A stretch of DNA of 64,000 nt. Source: Spirochaetota bacterium. Lineage in GTDB: Bacteria; Spirochaetota; UBA4802; UBA5550. The notes beneath the pieces were generated by a model. It worked only from the letters and a program-made list of their open reading frames with translations, was not told the origin of the DNA and ran no database searches. Position 1 is the first letter of the stretch. Every line of letters starts with the position of its first letter. The stretch is taken from NCBI GenBank assembly GCA_017999915.1, contig JAGNKX010000013.1, positions 62,001-126,000 on the forward strand, in the 5' to 3' direction. Made by a program: the position numbers and the translations under genes. Positions 51,115-60,445 of the stretch are shown in pieces.

Positions 51115-53223
51115 ATGGCTGAAGCACGGGGCGGCGGATTCGCGGCATTGCTTGACAACACCCAGTGGATGCAGAAGAGCGACATCCTGATGGGCATCGG
51201 TATCATCGCCGTCGTGACGATGCTGATCATTCCTCTGCCCACGTTCCTGCTCGACTTTTTCCTGGTCATCAGCATCATGTCGGGCCTGCTGATCCTCATG
51301 ATCGTCATGTTCATCGGGAGGACCTTCGATTTTTCCATATTCCCATCCCTGCTCCTGATCACCACCGTGTTCCGCCTGGCGCTGAACGTGTCATCGACGC
51401 GGCTCATCCTGCTCCAGGGGGCCGCCTTCGACGGCAAGATCATCCGGGCCTTCGGCGAATTCGTCGTGGGGGGGAATTACGTCGTCGGCTTCATCATATT
51501 CATCATCCTGGTGGCGGTGCAGTTCATCGTCATCACCAAGGGCGCCACGCGGACGGCCGAGGTCGCGGCGCGGTTCACCCTGGACGCCATGCCGGGCAAG
51601 CAGATGAGCATCGACTCAGACCTCTCCAACGGCCTCATCACCGAGGACGAGGCGCGGAAGCGCCGCGAGGAGATCCGGAAAGAGGCCGATTTCTACGGGG
51701 CCATGGACGGTGCCTCCAAGTTCGTGCAGGGCGACGTCAAGGTCGCCATCGTCATCACGTTCATCAATATCATCGGCGGGTTCATCATCGGCATGGTCAT
51801 GCGGGGCGAATCCTTCGACGTCGCCATCAAGACCTACACGCTGCTGACCATCGGCGAAGGCCTGGTGGCGCAGATACCGTCGCTTCTCATCACCACGGCC
51901 ACCGGTATCATCGTGACCCGCGCCGTGTCCAACGAGAACATGGGGCAGGACCTCGCGGACCAGCTCGGCTCCCAGCCGCGGGCGCTCCTCATCACCGCCG
52001 CCACTCTCGGCGTCGCCATCATCATACCGGGGTTCCCGAAACTGGCCCTTCTCATCATCGCCGTCGGCCTCGGCGCCCTCGGCTACGTGCTCATGCAGTC
52101 CCAGAGCGAGGAGAAGGAGAAGGTCGAGCGCAAGGAGAAGGAGGCCGCCCTGAAGGATCACCGTCCGGAGGAAGTGACCCAGCTCGTGCAGGTCGATCCC
52201 CTCGAGGTGGAGATCGGCTATAACCTGATCCCGCTGGTCGACCCGGAGCAGGGAGGGACCCTCCTCGAGCGGATCACGAACATCAGGCGGCGGAGCGCCC
52301 TGGACATGGGCCTCATCGTGCCGCCCATCCGCATCCGCGACAACATGGAGCTCGAGCCCGAGGTCTACTCGATCCTGATCAAGGGCGTCGAAGTCGGACG
52401 CGGGATCCTGCAGGTGGACAAGCTGATGGCCATGGACTCGGGCGAGGTGGCGGAGAAGATCGAGGGACAGGAGTTCACCGAGCCGGTCTTCGGCCTCAAG
52501 GCCATATGGATCAAGACGGACATCCGCGACATCGCCGAGAGCAGGGGCTACACGGTGGTGGACTGCCCCACCATCATAGCCACGCATCTCACGGAGATAA
52601 TCAAGCGCCACACGGACGAGATCCTGGGACGCCAGGAGGTGCAGAAGCTCATCGACACCGTGAAGGAGGACTACCCGGCGGTTGTGCGGGAGCTCGTGGA
52701 GGACCACAAGATGTCCCTGGGCGAGATACAGAAGGTGCTCCAGGCGCTGCTGCGTGAGCGCGTCTCGATACGGAACATAGTCACCATCCTGGAAACGCTC
52801 TCGAGCTACGTGAGCTATTCCAAGGACCCGAGCTTTCTCACCGAGTACGTGCGGATAGGCCTTGCCCGGCAGATAACCAGGGACTACGTGGACAAGACCG
52901 GCACGCTGTCGGTCATCACGGTTGATCCTGAAATAGAGACGATCATACGGAATTCGATACACGAGGATCCGATCGAGGGGCCGGTGCTGGCCATGGACCC
53001 GACCACGCACCAGACCGTCGTTTCGGCCCTGATGGACGCGTACAAGAGGTCCAAGAACATGGGACACGTGCCGGTGTACCTGGTGTCGCCGCAGATTCGG
53101 CGGGTGACCTTCACCCTCCTCGAGCGGGAGATGCCGCTGCCGGTGGTGCTGTCATACAGCGAGATTACGAACGCTGTTAAAGTGGAAGTTGTGGTGTCCG
53201 CGCTGCTCAGCAGCGCGGCGTAA
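51115..53223 (+). CDS. flhA: Flagellar export gate protein FlhA
   Basis: 702 aa, full length. Eight membrane helices make the N-terminal 330 residues; the FHIPEP segment is RFTLDAMPGKQMSIDSDLS. The large cytoplasmic domain (DPLEVEIGYNLIPLVDPEQG, DCPTIIATHLTEIIKRHTDE) forms the nonameric ring that receives chaperones. It starts 16 bp after flhB with GAGGTG. A hairpin-forming repeat follows before flhF. Confidence 0.97.
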   Translation: MAEARGGGFAALLDNTQWMQKSDILMGIGIIAVVTMLIIPLPTFLLDFFLVISIMSGLLILMIVMFIGRTFDFSIFPSLLLITTVFRLALNVSSTRLILLQGAAFDGKIIRAFGEFVVGGNYVVGFIIFIILVAVQFIVITKGATRTAEVAARFTLDAMPGKQMSIDSDLSNGLITEDEARKRREEIRKEADFYGAMDGASKFVQGDVKVAIVITFINIIGGFIIGMVMRGESFDVAIKTYTLLTIGEGLVAQIPSLLITTATGIIVTRAVSNENMGQDLADQLGSQPRALLITAATLGVAIIIPGFPKLALLIIAVGLGALGYVLMQSQSEEKEKVERKEKEAALKDHRPEEVTQLVQVDPLEVEIGYNLIPLVDPEQGGTLLERITNIRRRSALDMGLIVPPIRIRDNMELEPEVYSILIKGVEVGRGILQVDKLMAMDSGEVAEKIEGQEFTEPVFGLKAIWIKTDIRDIAESRGYTVVDCPTIIATHLTEIIKRHTDEILGRQEVQKLIDTVKEDYPAVVRELVEDHKMSLGEIQKVLQALLRERVSIRNIVTILETLSSYVSYSKDPSFLTEYVRIGLARQITRDYVDKTGTLSVITVDPEIETIIRNSIHEDPIEGPVLAMDPTTHQTVVSALMDAYKRSKNMGHVPVYLVSPQIRRVTFTLLEREMPLPVVLSYSEITNAVKVEVVVSALLSSAA

Positions 53224-53245
53224 CATATACAGACGCAGATAATAT

Positions 53246-53324
53246 CCCCCTCCCTTGAAGGGAGGGGTTAGGGGAGGGTGATGGGGTTCACCCCCTCCCG
53301 GCCTCCCCCATCAAGGGGGAGGGG
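53246..53324. repeat. Composite C/G-rich inverted-repeat element, copy B
   Basis: Two palindromic halves (CCCCTCCCTTGAAGGGAGGGG and, to the right, CCTCCCCCATCAAGGGGGAGG) match the element at 13095-13195 in the opposite orientation. It fills most of the 139-bp gap between flhA and flhF. Confidence 0.85.
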
Positions 53325-53362
53325 AAATATGTAAATAGAATGCTTAAACAGGAGAACGTATC

Positions 53363-54745
53363 ATGAGGTACATTAAAATCCGGGGCAACAATTACAACGA
53401 GGTCATGATGAAGCTCAAGATGGAGCATGGCGACGACGCCATTCCGATCAGCCATAAATTCGTGAAAGAAGGGGGGCTCTTCAACTCCAAGTTCTTCGCC
53501 AAGGAGGTCGTGGAGCTCACGGCCGCAGTGCAGGAGCGCAAGATGAAGCCGGGCATCCTCGGTGAAAAGAAGAAGAACATCGACTTCACCGTTGACGACG
53601 GCGACCGCGGCATAACCGACCTGGGCAAATCAAGGGTGAGCGACATCATCGACCGCCCGCCCGCGGCGGAGGCGCTCCGGAAGGACACTTTCGAGAAGCG
53701 GCAGACCGGCTTCACCTTCAACGAGAAGCTGAACGAGGTGTACACCGGCATCGCCGAGCACAAGAAGGCGGCCCCGGCCCCGGAACCGGTGAGGACGCCT
53801 CCCCCGGTGGAGCAGGCGGAGCCGGTGATGAAAGCTGAGCCGGAAACGGCACCGGCCGGTGACGTGCGCTTCGAAAAGGAGCTCGATGAGATCAAGCAGG
53901 CCATATTCAAGATGACCGCGGGACGGGCTGCCGCCGGCGAAGCCCATGTCGCGGACGAGGCAACGATCCGCCCCTTCCGGCAGGTGCTGAAGAACAACGA
54001 CTATGACGACGAGCAGTGCTCCGCCATTCTCGCCGAAATGAGGAATTCCATAAGCCGCGAAGACCTGAAGGACAAATACAAGATAGAGAAGAGCCTGAAG
54101 GACCTTCTGAAGAGCAAGATCATCACCACCGGCCCGATCAAGTCGGGGAACCGGAAGAAGATCGTCATGTTCGTCGGCCCCACGGGGGTCGGCAAGACGA
54201 CAACCATGGCCAAGCTCGGGGCCATCAATTCCCTCAGGGAGGGCCATTCCGTGGCCTTTGTCACCATCGATAACTACCGGATAGCGGCCACGGAACAGCT
54301 GAAAAAGTACGCGGAGATCATGAATATCCCGATCTACGCGGTCAACAACCAGAAGGAGTTCAAGGACATCGTGGCTTCCGATAAATCCGACATAATCATG
54401 GTGGACACCTCGGGCCGGAGCCACAGGAACGATCTCAAGATATCAGAGATCAAGAGCTTCGCCGAATCCGTGGAATATGACTGCGAAAAGATACTCTGCG
54501 TGAGCGCCAATACCAAAAAAGGGGACCTGAACGACGTTTTCAGGGCTTTTGACGCCATCCATTTCGACAGCATAATTATTACTAAGGTGGATGAAACTTC
54601 TTATATCGGCAATGTGATCGATATTGCCGATAAATATAATAAGCCGATAGCATATTATACAAACGGGCAGGAGGTCCCGAACGATATAGTGATCGCCGAC
54701 CCCGATAAGATTGTTGACATGATGATCGGCAATATTTATAATTAA
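53363..54745 (+). CDS. flhF: Flagellar SRP-type GTPase FlhF
   Basis: 460 aa. The N-terminal basic domain (RYIKIRGNNYNEVMMKLKME) is followed by a Pro-rich linker (residues about 130-165) and the N and G domains of the SRP GTPase family: GPTGVGKTTTMAKLG, VDTSGRSHRND and TKVDETSYIGN. FlhF places flagella at the cell pole, and in spirochaetes controls number and position of periplasmic flagella. FlhG, its regulator, follows 30 bp later. Confidence 0.96.
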   Translation: MRYIKIRGNNYNEVMMKLKMEHGDDAIPISHKFVKEGGLFNSKFFAKEVVELTAAVQERKMKPGILGEKKKNIDFTVDDGDRGITDLGKSRVSDIIDRPPAAEALRKDTFEKRQTGFTFNEKLNEVYTGIAEHKKAAPAPEPVRTPPPVEQAEPVMKAEPETAPAGDVRFEKELDEIKQAIFKMTAGRAAAGEAHVADEATIRPFRQVLKNNDYDDEQCSAILAEMRNSISREDLKDKYKIEKSLKDLLKSKIITTGPIKSGNRKKIVMFVGPTGVGKTTTMAKLGAINSLREGHSVAFVTIDNYRIAATEQLKKYAEIMNIPIYAVNNQKEFKDIVASDKSDIIMVDTSGRSHRNDLKISEIKSFAESVEYDCEKILCVSANTKKGDLNDVFRAFDAIHFDSIIITKVDETSYIGNVIDIADKYNKPIAYYTNGQEVPNDIVIADPDKIVDMMIGNIYN

Positions 54746-54775
54746 TCCAGGCAGAAGAGTATAAGGAGGTCCCCC

Positions 54776-55654
54776 GTGGATCAGGCGGCAAATTTAAGAA
54801 GACTGGTGCTCGAGAGCGACGCCAAGAAGCAGAAAAAGACAAGGACAATAGCCATCACCAGCGGCAAGGGCGGCGTCGGCAAAACGAGCGTGGCTGTGAG
54901 CCTTTCCATAGCGCTCGCCCGGGGCGGCTCGTCGGTGACGCTTCTGGACGCCGACCTCGGCCTCGCCAACATCAATGTCATCCTGGGCATTATCCCGAAA
55001 TACAACCTCTACCATGTCATCAAGGGCCAGAAGAAATTGAAGGACATCGTGATCGAGGTCCCGGAGGGGATCAAGATCATCGCCGGCGCTTCCGGCTTCC
55101 ACCAGCTGGCCAACCTTGACCCGAAGCAGCGCAACGAGTTCATCGGGGCGGTTTCAGAGCTTGACTCGGACGATTACATGGTCGTCGACACGGGCGCCGG
55201 CGTTTCCCAGAACGTGCTTTCCTTCGTCATGGCAGCAGATGAGATCGTTGTCGTCACCACGCCGGAGCCGACGGCCATCACCGACGCCTACGGCATCATC
55301 AAGTCGATCGCCGCCCAGTCGCCGGACAAGGTGATCAAGATCATCGTGAACCGCGTGCAGTCCGTCGCGGAGGGGAACCGCGTGGCGCAGCGCGTCATCA
55401 ATATCGCGGGCCAGTTCCTGAACATCAAGGTGGAAAATCTCGGTTTCATCTTTGACGATATATACGTGCCCAAGTCGGTGCGGAACCAGAAGCCGTTTAT
55501 CGTGAGCTATCCCAAGTCGAAGGCGTCGGGCTGCATCGCCATCATCGCCGACCGCATCGGCAACAGGACCACCGGCCCCGTGAAGGGCTCGGGCCTCGCG
55601 TCCTTCTTCAAGAACCTTTTCGTATCCAATGACGACGAGGAGGACGAACAATAG
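54776..55654 (+). CDS. flhG: Flagellar number regulator FlhG (MinD-like)
   Basis: 292 aa from a GTG preceded by AAGGAGGTC. It has the deviant Walker A motif SGKGGVGKTSVAVSLS, DADLGLANINVILG and MVVDTGAGVSQNVLSF, as in FlhG/YlxH. The N-terminal DQAANLRRLV is the short helix that, in known cases, activates FlhF. A basic-aromatic C-terminal end (SFFKNLFVSN) could be the membrane-targeting helix. Confidence 0.94.
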   Translation: MDQAANLRRLVLESDAKKQKKTRTIAITSGKGGVGKTSVAVSLSIALARGGSSVTLLDADLGLANINVILGIIPKYNLYHVIKGQKKLKDIVIEVPEGIKIIAGASGFHQLANLDPKQRNEFIGAVSELDSDDYMVVDTGAGVSQNVLSFVMAADEIVVVTTPEPTAITDAYGIIKSIAAQSPDKVIKIIVNRVQSVAEGNRVAQRVINIAGQFLNIKVENLGFIFDDIYVPKSVRNQKPFIVSYPKSKASGCIAIIADRIGNRTTGPVKGSGLASFFKNLFVSNDDEEDEQ

Positions 55655-55724
55655 AAAAAGGCTTGATCGGTACGAGTCGATGTGAAACTATAACCCAACC
55701 CGGAAGGGGGCACCCGATTACGGT

Positions 55725-56276
55725 ATGGTCAGTTTGGATAAAATAAACCTCGAGTATAAATCTACCGCGCTCTTCGGATTTACCGCCCTTCTGCTGTCTT
55801 TCGTCATCGGGCTTCTCGCCGGAGTCCGGTGGAACGTCGTTTTTCTGCGGGCCCTGATCCTTATGGTCGTGTTCGGTGTCATTGGCTTCGGCATCTGCTT
55901 TATCCTCAGAAAATACGTTCCCGAAGTGTACGAGCTTGTTTCCTCTCTGGCGATGCTGCGGTCCGCGCCTCAGGATGCGGCCGCTTCAGGAGCCGAAGAA
56001 CATGGGGAAGCGCCGCCGGATGGGACGGGAGAGGCCGAGGCGCATGATATCGCCGAGGCGGGAACGGAGGCCGGGACGCCGGAAGCATCCGAATTCAGGG
56101 AATTTGACAAGGAAGGGCTGGCGCATTTTTCGACCGGGCCAGGCGGGTCCGGCTCGATAAATACCAAGTCGGGCAAGCTGGGCAAGCATATACTGGAATC
56201 CGAGAAGATGGCTAAGTATGAGCCGAAGATAATGGCACAGGCGGTGCGGACCATGATGAGCAAGGACAAAGAATAA
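55725..56276 (+). CDS. Flagellar-operon membrane protein of unknown function
   Basis: 183 aa. Two membrane helices ([19 protein letters not shown] and [20 protein letters not shown]) occupy the first 65 residues. The rest is acidic, low-complexity (residues about 85-130) and ends with a basic segment ([20 protein letters not shown]). A gene at this place between flhG and the sigma-28 gene also occurs in other spirochaetes, as far as I recall, but I know no function for it. A scaffold for FlhF/FlhG or a motor accessory role is speculation. Confidence 0.75.
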   Translation: MVSLDKINLEYKSTALFGFTALLLSFVIGLLAGVRWNVVFLRALILMVVFGVIGFGICFILRKYVPEVYELVSSLAMLRSAPQDAAASGAEEHGEAPPDGTGEAEAHDIAEAGTEAGTPEASEFREFDKEGLAHFSTGPGGSGSINTKSGKLGKHILESEKMAKYEPKIMAQAVRTMMSKDKE

Positions 56277-56293
56277 CACCCGGGATTACAGGT

Positions 56294-57094
56294 ATGAATA
56301 ATAAAAAATTTAACGAGCTGGACGCCGTCGGTGAAGAAAAGCTGTGGGAGAAGTTCATAAAGAACAGCGACCAGGATATACGAGATTATTTCGTCATCAA
56401 GTACGCTCCCCTGGTTAAGTACGTTGCCGGCAAGATCTCCATGGGGATGCCGTCGAACATCGAGTTCGACGACCTGGTCTCATACGGCATCTTCGGCCTT
56501 CTCGACGCAATCACCAAGTTCGATCCAGCCCGGGGTATAAAATTCAAGACCTACGCCATGACCAGGATCCGCGGGGCCATCTTCGACGAGCTCCGCTCGA
56601 TAGACTGGATACCCCGCTCCATCCGTCAGAAGGCGAAGCAGGTCGAGCTGGTCATTACCGAGCTCGAGAACAAGCTGGGCCGCACCGTCGAGGACGAGGA
56701 GATCGCCCGGGAGCTCGGTGTATCCACCGACGAGTTCCAGTCCATATTGTCGAAACTGTCCGGCACGTCGATGCTTTCGCTGAACGATATATGGTATCTC
56801 GGCGACGACAGCGACGAGCTCTCCATCCTGGAGACCCTGGAAGCGCCGGAGAACATGAATCCCGATATTTTAATTGAAAAGCAGGAAATCCGAGATTATA
56901 TTATAGATGCGATCAAGAAGCTCCCGGACAAGGAGAAGAAGGTCATCGTTCTCTACTACTACGAGGATCTCACTCTGAAAGAGATCGGCGATGTGCTGGA
57001 AGTCACGGAGAGCAGGGTTTCCCAGCTCCATACCAAAGCTATCATGAGGCTGAGGGGCCGGCTCGGGCGAATCAAACAGAACATCGTGGGGTAA
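56294..57094 (+). CDS. fliA: RNA polymerase sigma-28 factor (FliA/WhiG)
   Basis: 266 aa. It has sigma regions 2 ([60 protein letters not shown]), 3 ([20 protein letters not shown]) and 4 ([40 protein letters not shown]). The region order and the lack of region 1.1 fit the FliA/WhiG group that reads late flagellar and chemotaxis promoters. It sits after the export genes, 18 bp from the preceding stop. Confidence 0.95.
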   Translation: MNNKKFNELDAVGEEKLWEKFIKNSDQDIRDYFVIKYAPLVKYVAGKISMGMPSNIEFDDLVSYGIFGLLDAITKFDPARGIKFKTYAMTRIRGAIFDELRSIDWIPRSIRQKAKQVELVITELENKLGRTVEDEEIARELGVSTDEFQSILSKLSGTSMLSLNDIWYLGDDSDELSILETLEAPENMNPDILIEKQEIRDYIIDAIKKLPDKEKKVIVLYYYEDLTLKEIGDVLEVTESRVSQLHTKAIMRLRGRLGRIKQNIVG

Positions 57095-57165
57095 AGCGGT
57101 GATGCCATTCACCGTTGACGCATAATACCGGTTCGTTCCGGGGCAGGGCTGATACCGAGGTTTCG

Positions 57166-59133
57166 ATGGCGAACATCAAAGATCTATTCAATCGCCTGGA
57201 CGTATCCGACCACGTTGATGAAAACGCGGTGGAGGTCTATGCCGATTCGGTGGCGCAGGCGCTGGAGCTGGCGTCCAAGGACCTGGGTATAGACGTGACC
57301 CTCCTCGATTACCAGATCCTTGAAAAGGGAACAAGGGGCCTGCTGGGCATCGGCCGGCTCCCCTACCGGGTGCTGGTGGTTCCCCTGGTGGGGAGAGAGG
57401 AACACGCCGAGCTGACCGCACTGGAACAGAAGCTCACCCGGGAAAACGTCATTCGCGGCGCCTCGATGAAGGCGAATACCGACGGTTCCTTCAAGGTCCG
57501 CGTCACGAAATCCGGCATCTGGCTCACCGTGAACCCGCCCAAGGGAAACGGCCACAAGGTCACCCTCGATGAAGTGAATAACAAGCTCTATGCGATGAAG
57601 ATCGGCACCGAGGACCCGAAGATCGCCAGGGAAGTCGACAAGGCGGCGGGCAAGCCGGTGAAGATCGGATCGTGGTCGGCCAACCCGCAGTTTGACGGCA
57701 CTATGAACGTTGAAATGGCCGAGGACGAAATGAGGGTCTTCATACATTTCTCCCCGCCCCGCTATTCCGGCAGGCACATCGAGTATGACGAGGTCATCGA
57801 CGCGATGAAGAAGGCCGGCGTGAAGATCGGCATTCGTGAAAAGGAGATAGAGAATTACCTGGAGGAGATGGATTATTCCAGGCCGCTCCTCGCGGCCGAG
57901 GGCACCAGGATGGTCAACGGCAGGGACGCCTATGTCGAATACAAGGTGCGGGTCGATAGCAAGAACATATCCTTTGAAGAGGACGAGCAGGGCAAGGTCG
58001 ATTTCCGCAACCTCGAGCTCCTGGAGAACGTCGTGGTGGGACAGCTCCTGGCGGTGAAGGTCCCGGCCGAGCCGGGCGTCCAGGGCCGCACGGTCACCAA
58101 CCGCCTCATGCCGCCCAAGCCCGGCAAGGACGTGAAGATCCAGCACGGCAAGGGCACCATCCTTTCCGAGGACGGGACGGAGCTCACCGCGGAGATCAAC
58201 GGCCAGGTGACGTTCAAGGCCGGGCGCATCAGCGTCGAGCCGATATACGTGGTCAACGGCGACGTGTCCCTTGAAACCGGCAATATCGTGTTCCTCGGTT
58301 CGGTCATCATCGCCGGCAGCGTGCAGGACAATTTTGAAGTGAAGGCGGCGGGCAATATCGAGGTGCGGGGAACGGTGCAGAAGGCCTTTCTCGAGGCCGA
58401 GGGCGATATCATCGTGTTCCAGGGCATCACCGGCCGCGACGAGGCGAAGATCGAATCGACGGGAGGCACCGTCTTCGCCAAGTTCATCCAGAATTCCACC
58501 GTGTTCGCCGAGAACGACGTTATCGTCCCCGAAGGCATCATGCACTCGAACGTGGACGCCGGCGGCAGGATCATCTCCATCGGGAAGCGCGCGCGGATCA
58601 TCGGAGGCGTCATCCGGGCCGGCAACGAGGTGAACGCCCGGTTCCTCGGCACGGACGTTTCCACCAGGACCGAGATCCGCGTGGGGATACATCCGAAGGT
58701 GCTGCAGCAGCTTTCCGATCTCTCGTCGATGAAAACCAAGATAGAGGAAGAACAGACCCAGCTCAAGCTCAATATCAGGACCCTGGACACACAGAAGAGG
58801 AACGCCGGCAGCAAGTTCCCCAAGGACAAGGAAAAGCTTTTAAAGGATCTCAACGCGCGGGACGCCAAGCTGACCGAGCGGATGGAAGAGATCAAGGGCG
58901 AGCTGGAAGAGGTGAATTCGTACATCGGCATGATCGAACACAAGGGCAAGGTATGCGCCGAGCGGACGGCCCATGGCGGTGTCGAGATCTATATCAAGGA
59001 CACGAGCTTTATCATGAAGGATCCCTACAATCACGTGAAATTTTCCCTTGAGGGCGACCAGATCCGCATCGGCGAGTATGAGGCGCCCGAGGGTGTAGAG
59101 GGCAGGATGATCATTTCGAGAAGGAGAAGATGA
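57166..59133 (+). CDS. fapA: FapA-family (DUF342) protein with Jag-N domain
   Basis: 655 aa from the ATG at 57166. Residues about 20-60 (AVEVYADSVAQALELASKDL, ILEKGTRGLLGIG) form a Jag-N-type domain like that in KhpB. A FapA N-terminal domain (VRVTKSGIWLTVNPPKG) and a long right-handed beta-helix follow (SVIIAGSVQDNFEVKAAGNI, VIVPEGIMHSNVDAGGRIIS). A coiled coil (residues about 525-605) and a C-terminal beta domain complete it. Proteins of this type are linked to polar flagella and polymeric scaffolds, but the molecular function is not known. It is the eighth gene after fliR in this operon. Confidence 0.85.
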   Translation: MANIKDLFNRLDVSDHVDENAVEVYADSVAQALELASKDLGIDVTLLDYQILEKGTRGLLGIGRLPYRVLVVPLVGREEHAELTALEQKLTRENVIRGASMKANTDGSFKVRVTKSGIWLTVNPPKGNGHKVTLDEVNNKLYAMKIGTEDPKIAREVDKAAGKPVKIGSWSANPQFDGTMNVEMAEDEMRVFIHFSPPRYSGRHIEYDEVIDAMKKAGVKIGIREKEIENYLEEMDYSRPLLAAEGTRMVNGRDAYVEYKVRVDSKNISFEEDEQGKVDFRNLELLENVVVGQLLAVKVPAEPGVQGRTVTNRLMPPKPGKDVKIQHGKGTILSEDGTELTAEINGQVTFKAGRISVEPIYVVNGDVSLETGNIVFLGSVIIAGSVQDNFEVKAAGNIEVRGTVQKAFLEAEGDIIVFQGITGRDEAKIESTGGTVFAKFIQNSTVFAENDVIVPEGIMHSNVDAGGRIISIGKRARIIGGVIRAGNEVNARFLGTDVSTRTEIRVGIHPKVLQQLSDLSSMKTKIEEEQTQLKLNIRTLDTQKRNAGSKFPKDKEKLLKDLNARDAKLTERMEEIKGELEEVNSYIGMIEHKGKVCAERTAHGGVEIYIKDTSFIMKDPYNHVKFSLEGDQIRIGEYEAPEGVEGRMIISRRRR

Positions 59134-59143
59134 GGTCGGTGTC

Positions 59144-59464
59144 ATGGCAATCAGGCCCATAGATATGCAGACCAACATGTCGCAGGTCACCGAGGTCGGA
59201 AAGGACGCCCAGGCCCGCATGGACGCCGTCGTGGGCCAGCAGCACGGCCTCGAAAAGGAGTCCGGCGAAAAGGCGCGCCTGGTGAACACGAAGCTCGACG
59301 AGGCGAAGAAAGGGGAGAGCGCCACCATCCGCGACCAGCAGAAAAAGGGGGAGCGGAGGAACGAGGGCAACCCCGGGGGGGAGGCCGGCGAGGAGAAAAA
59401 AAAGGCGCGCACCGGCAGAAGCAAAGACTCGCGGATGGGGAATATCATAGACATTTTGAAATAA
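59144..59464 (+). CDS. Small hydrophilic flagellar-operon protein
   Basis: 106 aa, very charged and probably largely helical or disordered. MAIRPIDMQTNMSQVTEVGK leads into a long helix (QQHGLEKESGEKARLVNTKL), then a Lys-, Glu- and Arg-rich tail and a final NIIDILK. It begins 10 bp after the DUF342 gene with GAGGTCGG upstream, so it is co-translated. I recognise a similar short gene next to fapA in other spirochaetes but no assigned function. Confidence 0.7.
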   Translation: MAIRPIDMQTNMSQVTEVGKDAQARMDAVVGQQHGLEKESGEKARLVNTKLDEAKKGESATIRDQQKKGERRNEGNPGGEAGEEKKKARTGRSKDSRMGNIIDILK

Positions 59465-59513
59465 ATTTTTTTATTTTTTTATGAGACATAATCATTACGC
59501 CGGTCACAACAAG

Positions 59514-59541
59514 GAAGGCGCGGTTACGCAACCGCGCCTTC
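59514..59541. repeat. 12-bp perfect hairpin
   Basis: GAAGGCGCGGTT and AACCGCGCCTTC flank a 4-base loop ACGC. It lies between the small flagellar-operon gene and the next one. Only a few non-T bases follow, so termination is doubtful. Confidence 0.8.
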
Positions 59542-59568
59542 GCCAGACATTACCGTAAGGACATCGTT

Positions 59569-60375
59569 ATGCAATTCGTCTTCTTGCTTTTATTTAACGT
59601 CTTTCTCGGCGCGGTCCTGTACCTCGTCATAAGCCTGAAGCTGGAGCGCTCCGCCACCGAATTCAGGGAGCGGCGGTTCCGCAAGGAAATGGATGAGATC
59701 ATCAAGGAATTCAACGTCACCGCGGAACGGAATATCTCGCTGCTGGAAAACAGGATCAGGGCGCTCAGGCTCTTGCTTGAAAAATCAGGAGATATCAGGT
59801 CCCTCGACGTAACCCTCGATGAGGCGGGAATTGACGGGGATGGCGCCGGATCCCCGGGAGCCGTCCCCGCGGGGCACGTCCTGGAAAATTCCCCCGACGC
59901 CCCTGATCGGCCGCACCGGGCCATGCCCCGTGGCGAAGGCGGCGGAGGCGAGCTGATAAAAAAAGGCTTGCTATTAATGTTCGATAAAATTATTAATAGA
60001 TTGCCGGTAAAAAAGAACGCCCTCTACGAAATGGATGACGCTGGAGCCGACATGGAAATGCCCGGTGACTTTGAAAGGGCTGAAACGGCGCCGGTTTCGA
60101 GTTTCGCGCCGGAGAGGAACGGCGCCATCATCGAAAAGGACTTGACCCGTGCGATGGAGGCGGTAAGAACGCCGGCCAGGGAAAGGCGCCCGTCCCTCAC
60201 GGAAGAGGAGATCGTTGAAATCGTGGCTTCATCCGATGACCGGTACAAGCTGGTTTCGCTCCTTTTTGAGGGCGGATGCGCGGTAGAGGATATATCCCGG
60301 TATTCCGGCATCCCGGCGGGGGAAGTCAGGCTGGTCCTTAACTTGAATAGCAGCAGGGAGTCGACCGGCATGTAG
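59569..60375 (+). CDS. Membrane-anchored protein with coiled coil and HTH-like tail
   Basis: 268 aa. One N-terminal membrane helix (VFLLLFNVFLGAVLYLVISL) precedes a coiled coil (SATEFRERRFRKEMDEIIKE, about residues 30-70). A long low-complexity linker runs to residue 200, and the C-terminus (LTEEEIVEIVASSDDRYKLV, AVEDISRYSGIPAGEVRLVL) resembles a helix-turn-helix, as in the DUF6115 family and similar spirochaetal flagellar-operon proteins. Its position after the DUF342 gene fits a motility-associated scaffold role (inference). Confidence 0.7.
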   Translation: MQFVFLLLFNVFLGAVLYLVISLKLERSATEFRERRFRKEMDEIIKEFNVTAERNISLLENRIRALRLLLEKSGDIRSLDVTLDEAGIDGDGAGSPGAVPAGHVLENSPDAPDRPHRAMPRGEGGGGELIKKGLLLMFDKIINRLPVKKNALYEMDDAGADMEMPGDFERAETAPVSSFAPERNGAIIEKDLTRAMEAVRTPARERRPSLTEEEIVEIVASSDDRYKLVSLLFEGGCAVEDISRYSGIPAGEVRLVLNLNSSRESTGM

Positions 60376-60445
60376 GGGCATACACCCTGTTCGGGACCCG
60401 GTGCCGGGGAGCGTCGAACGATATTACAGCATACAGTTCTTGCAT

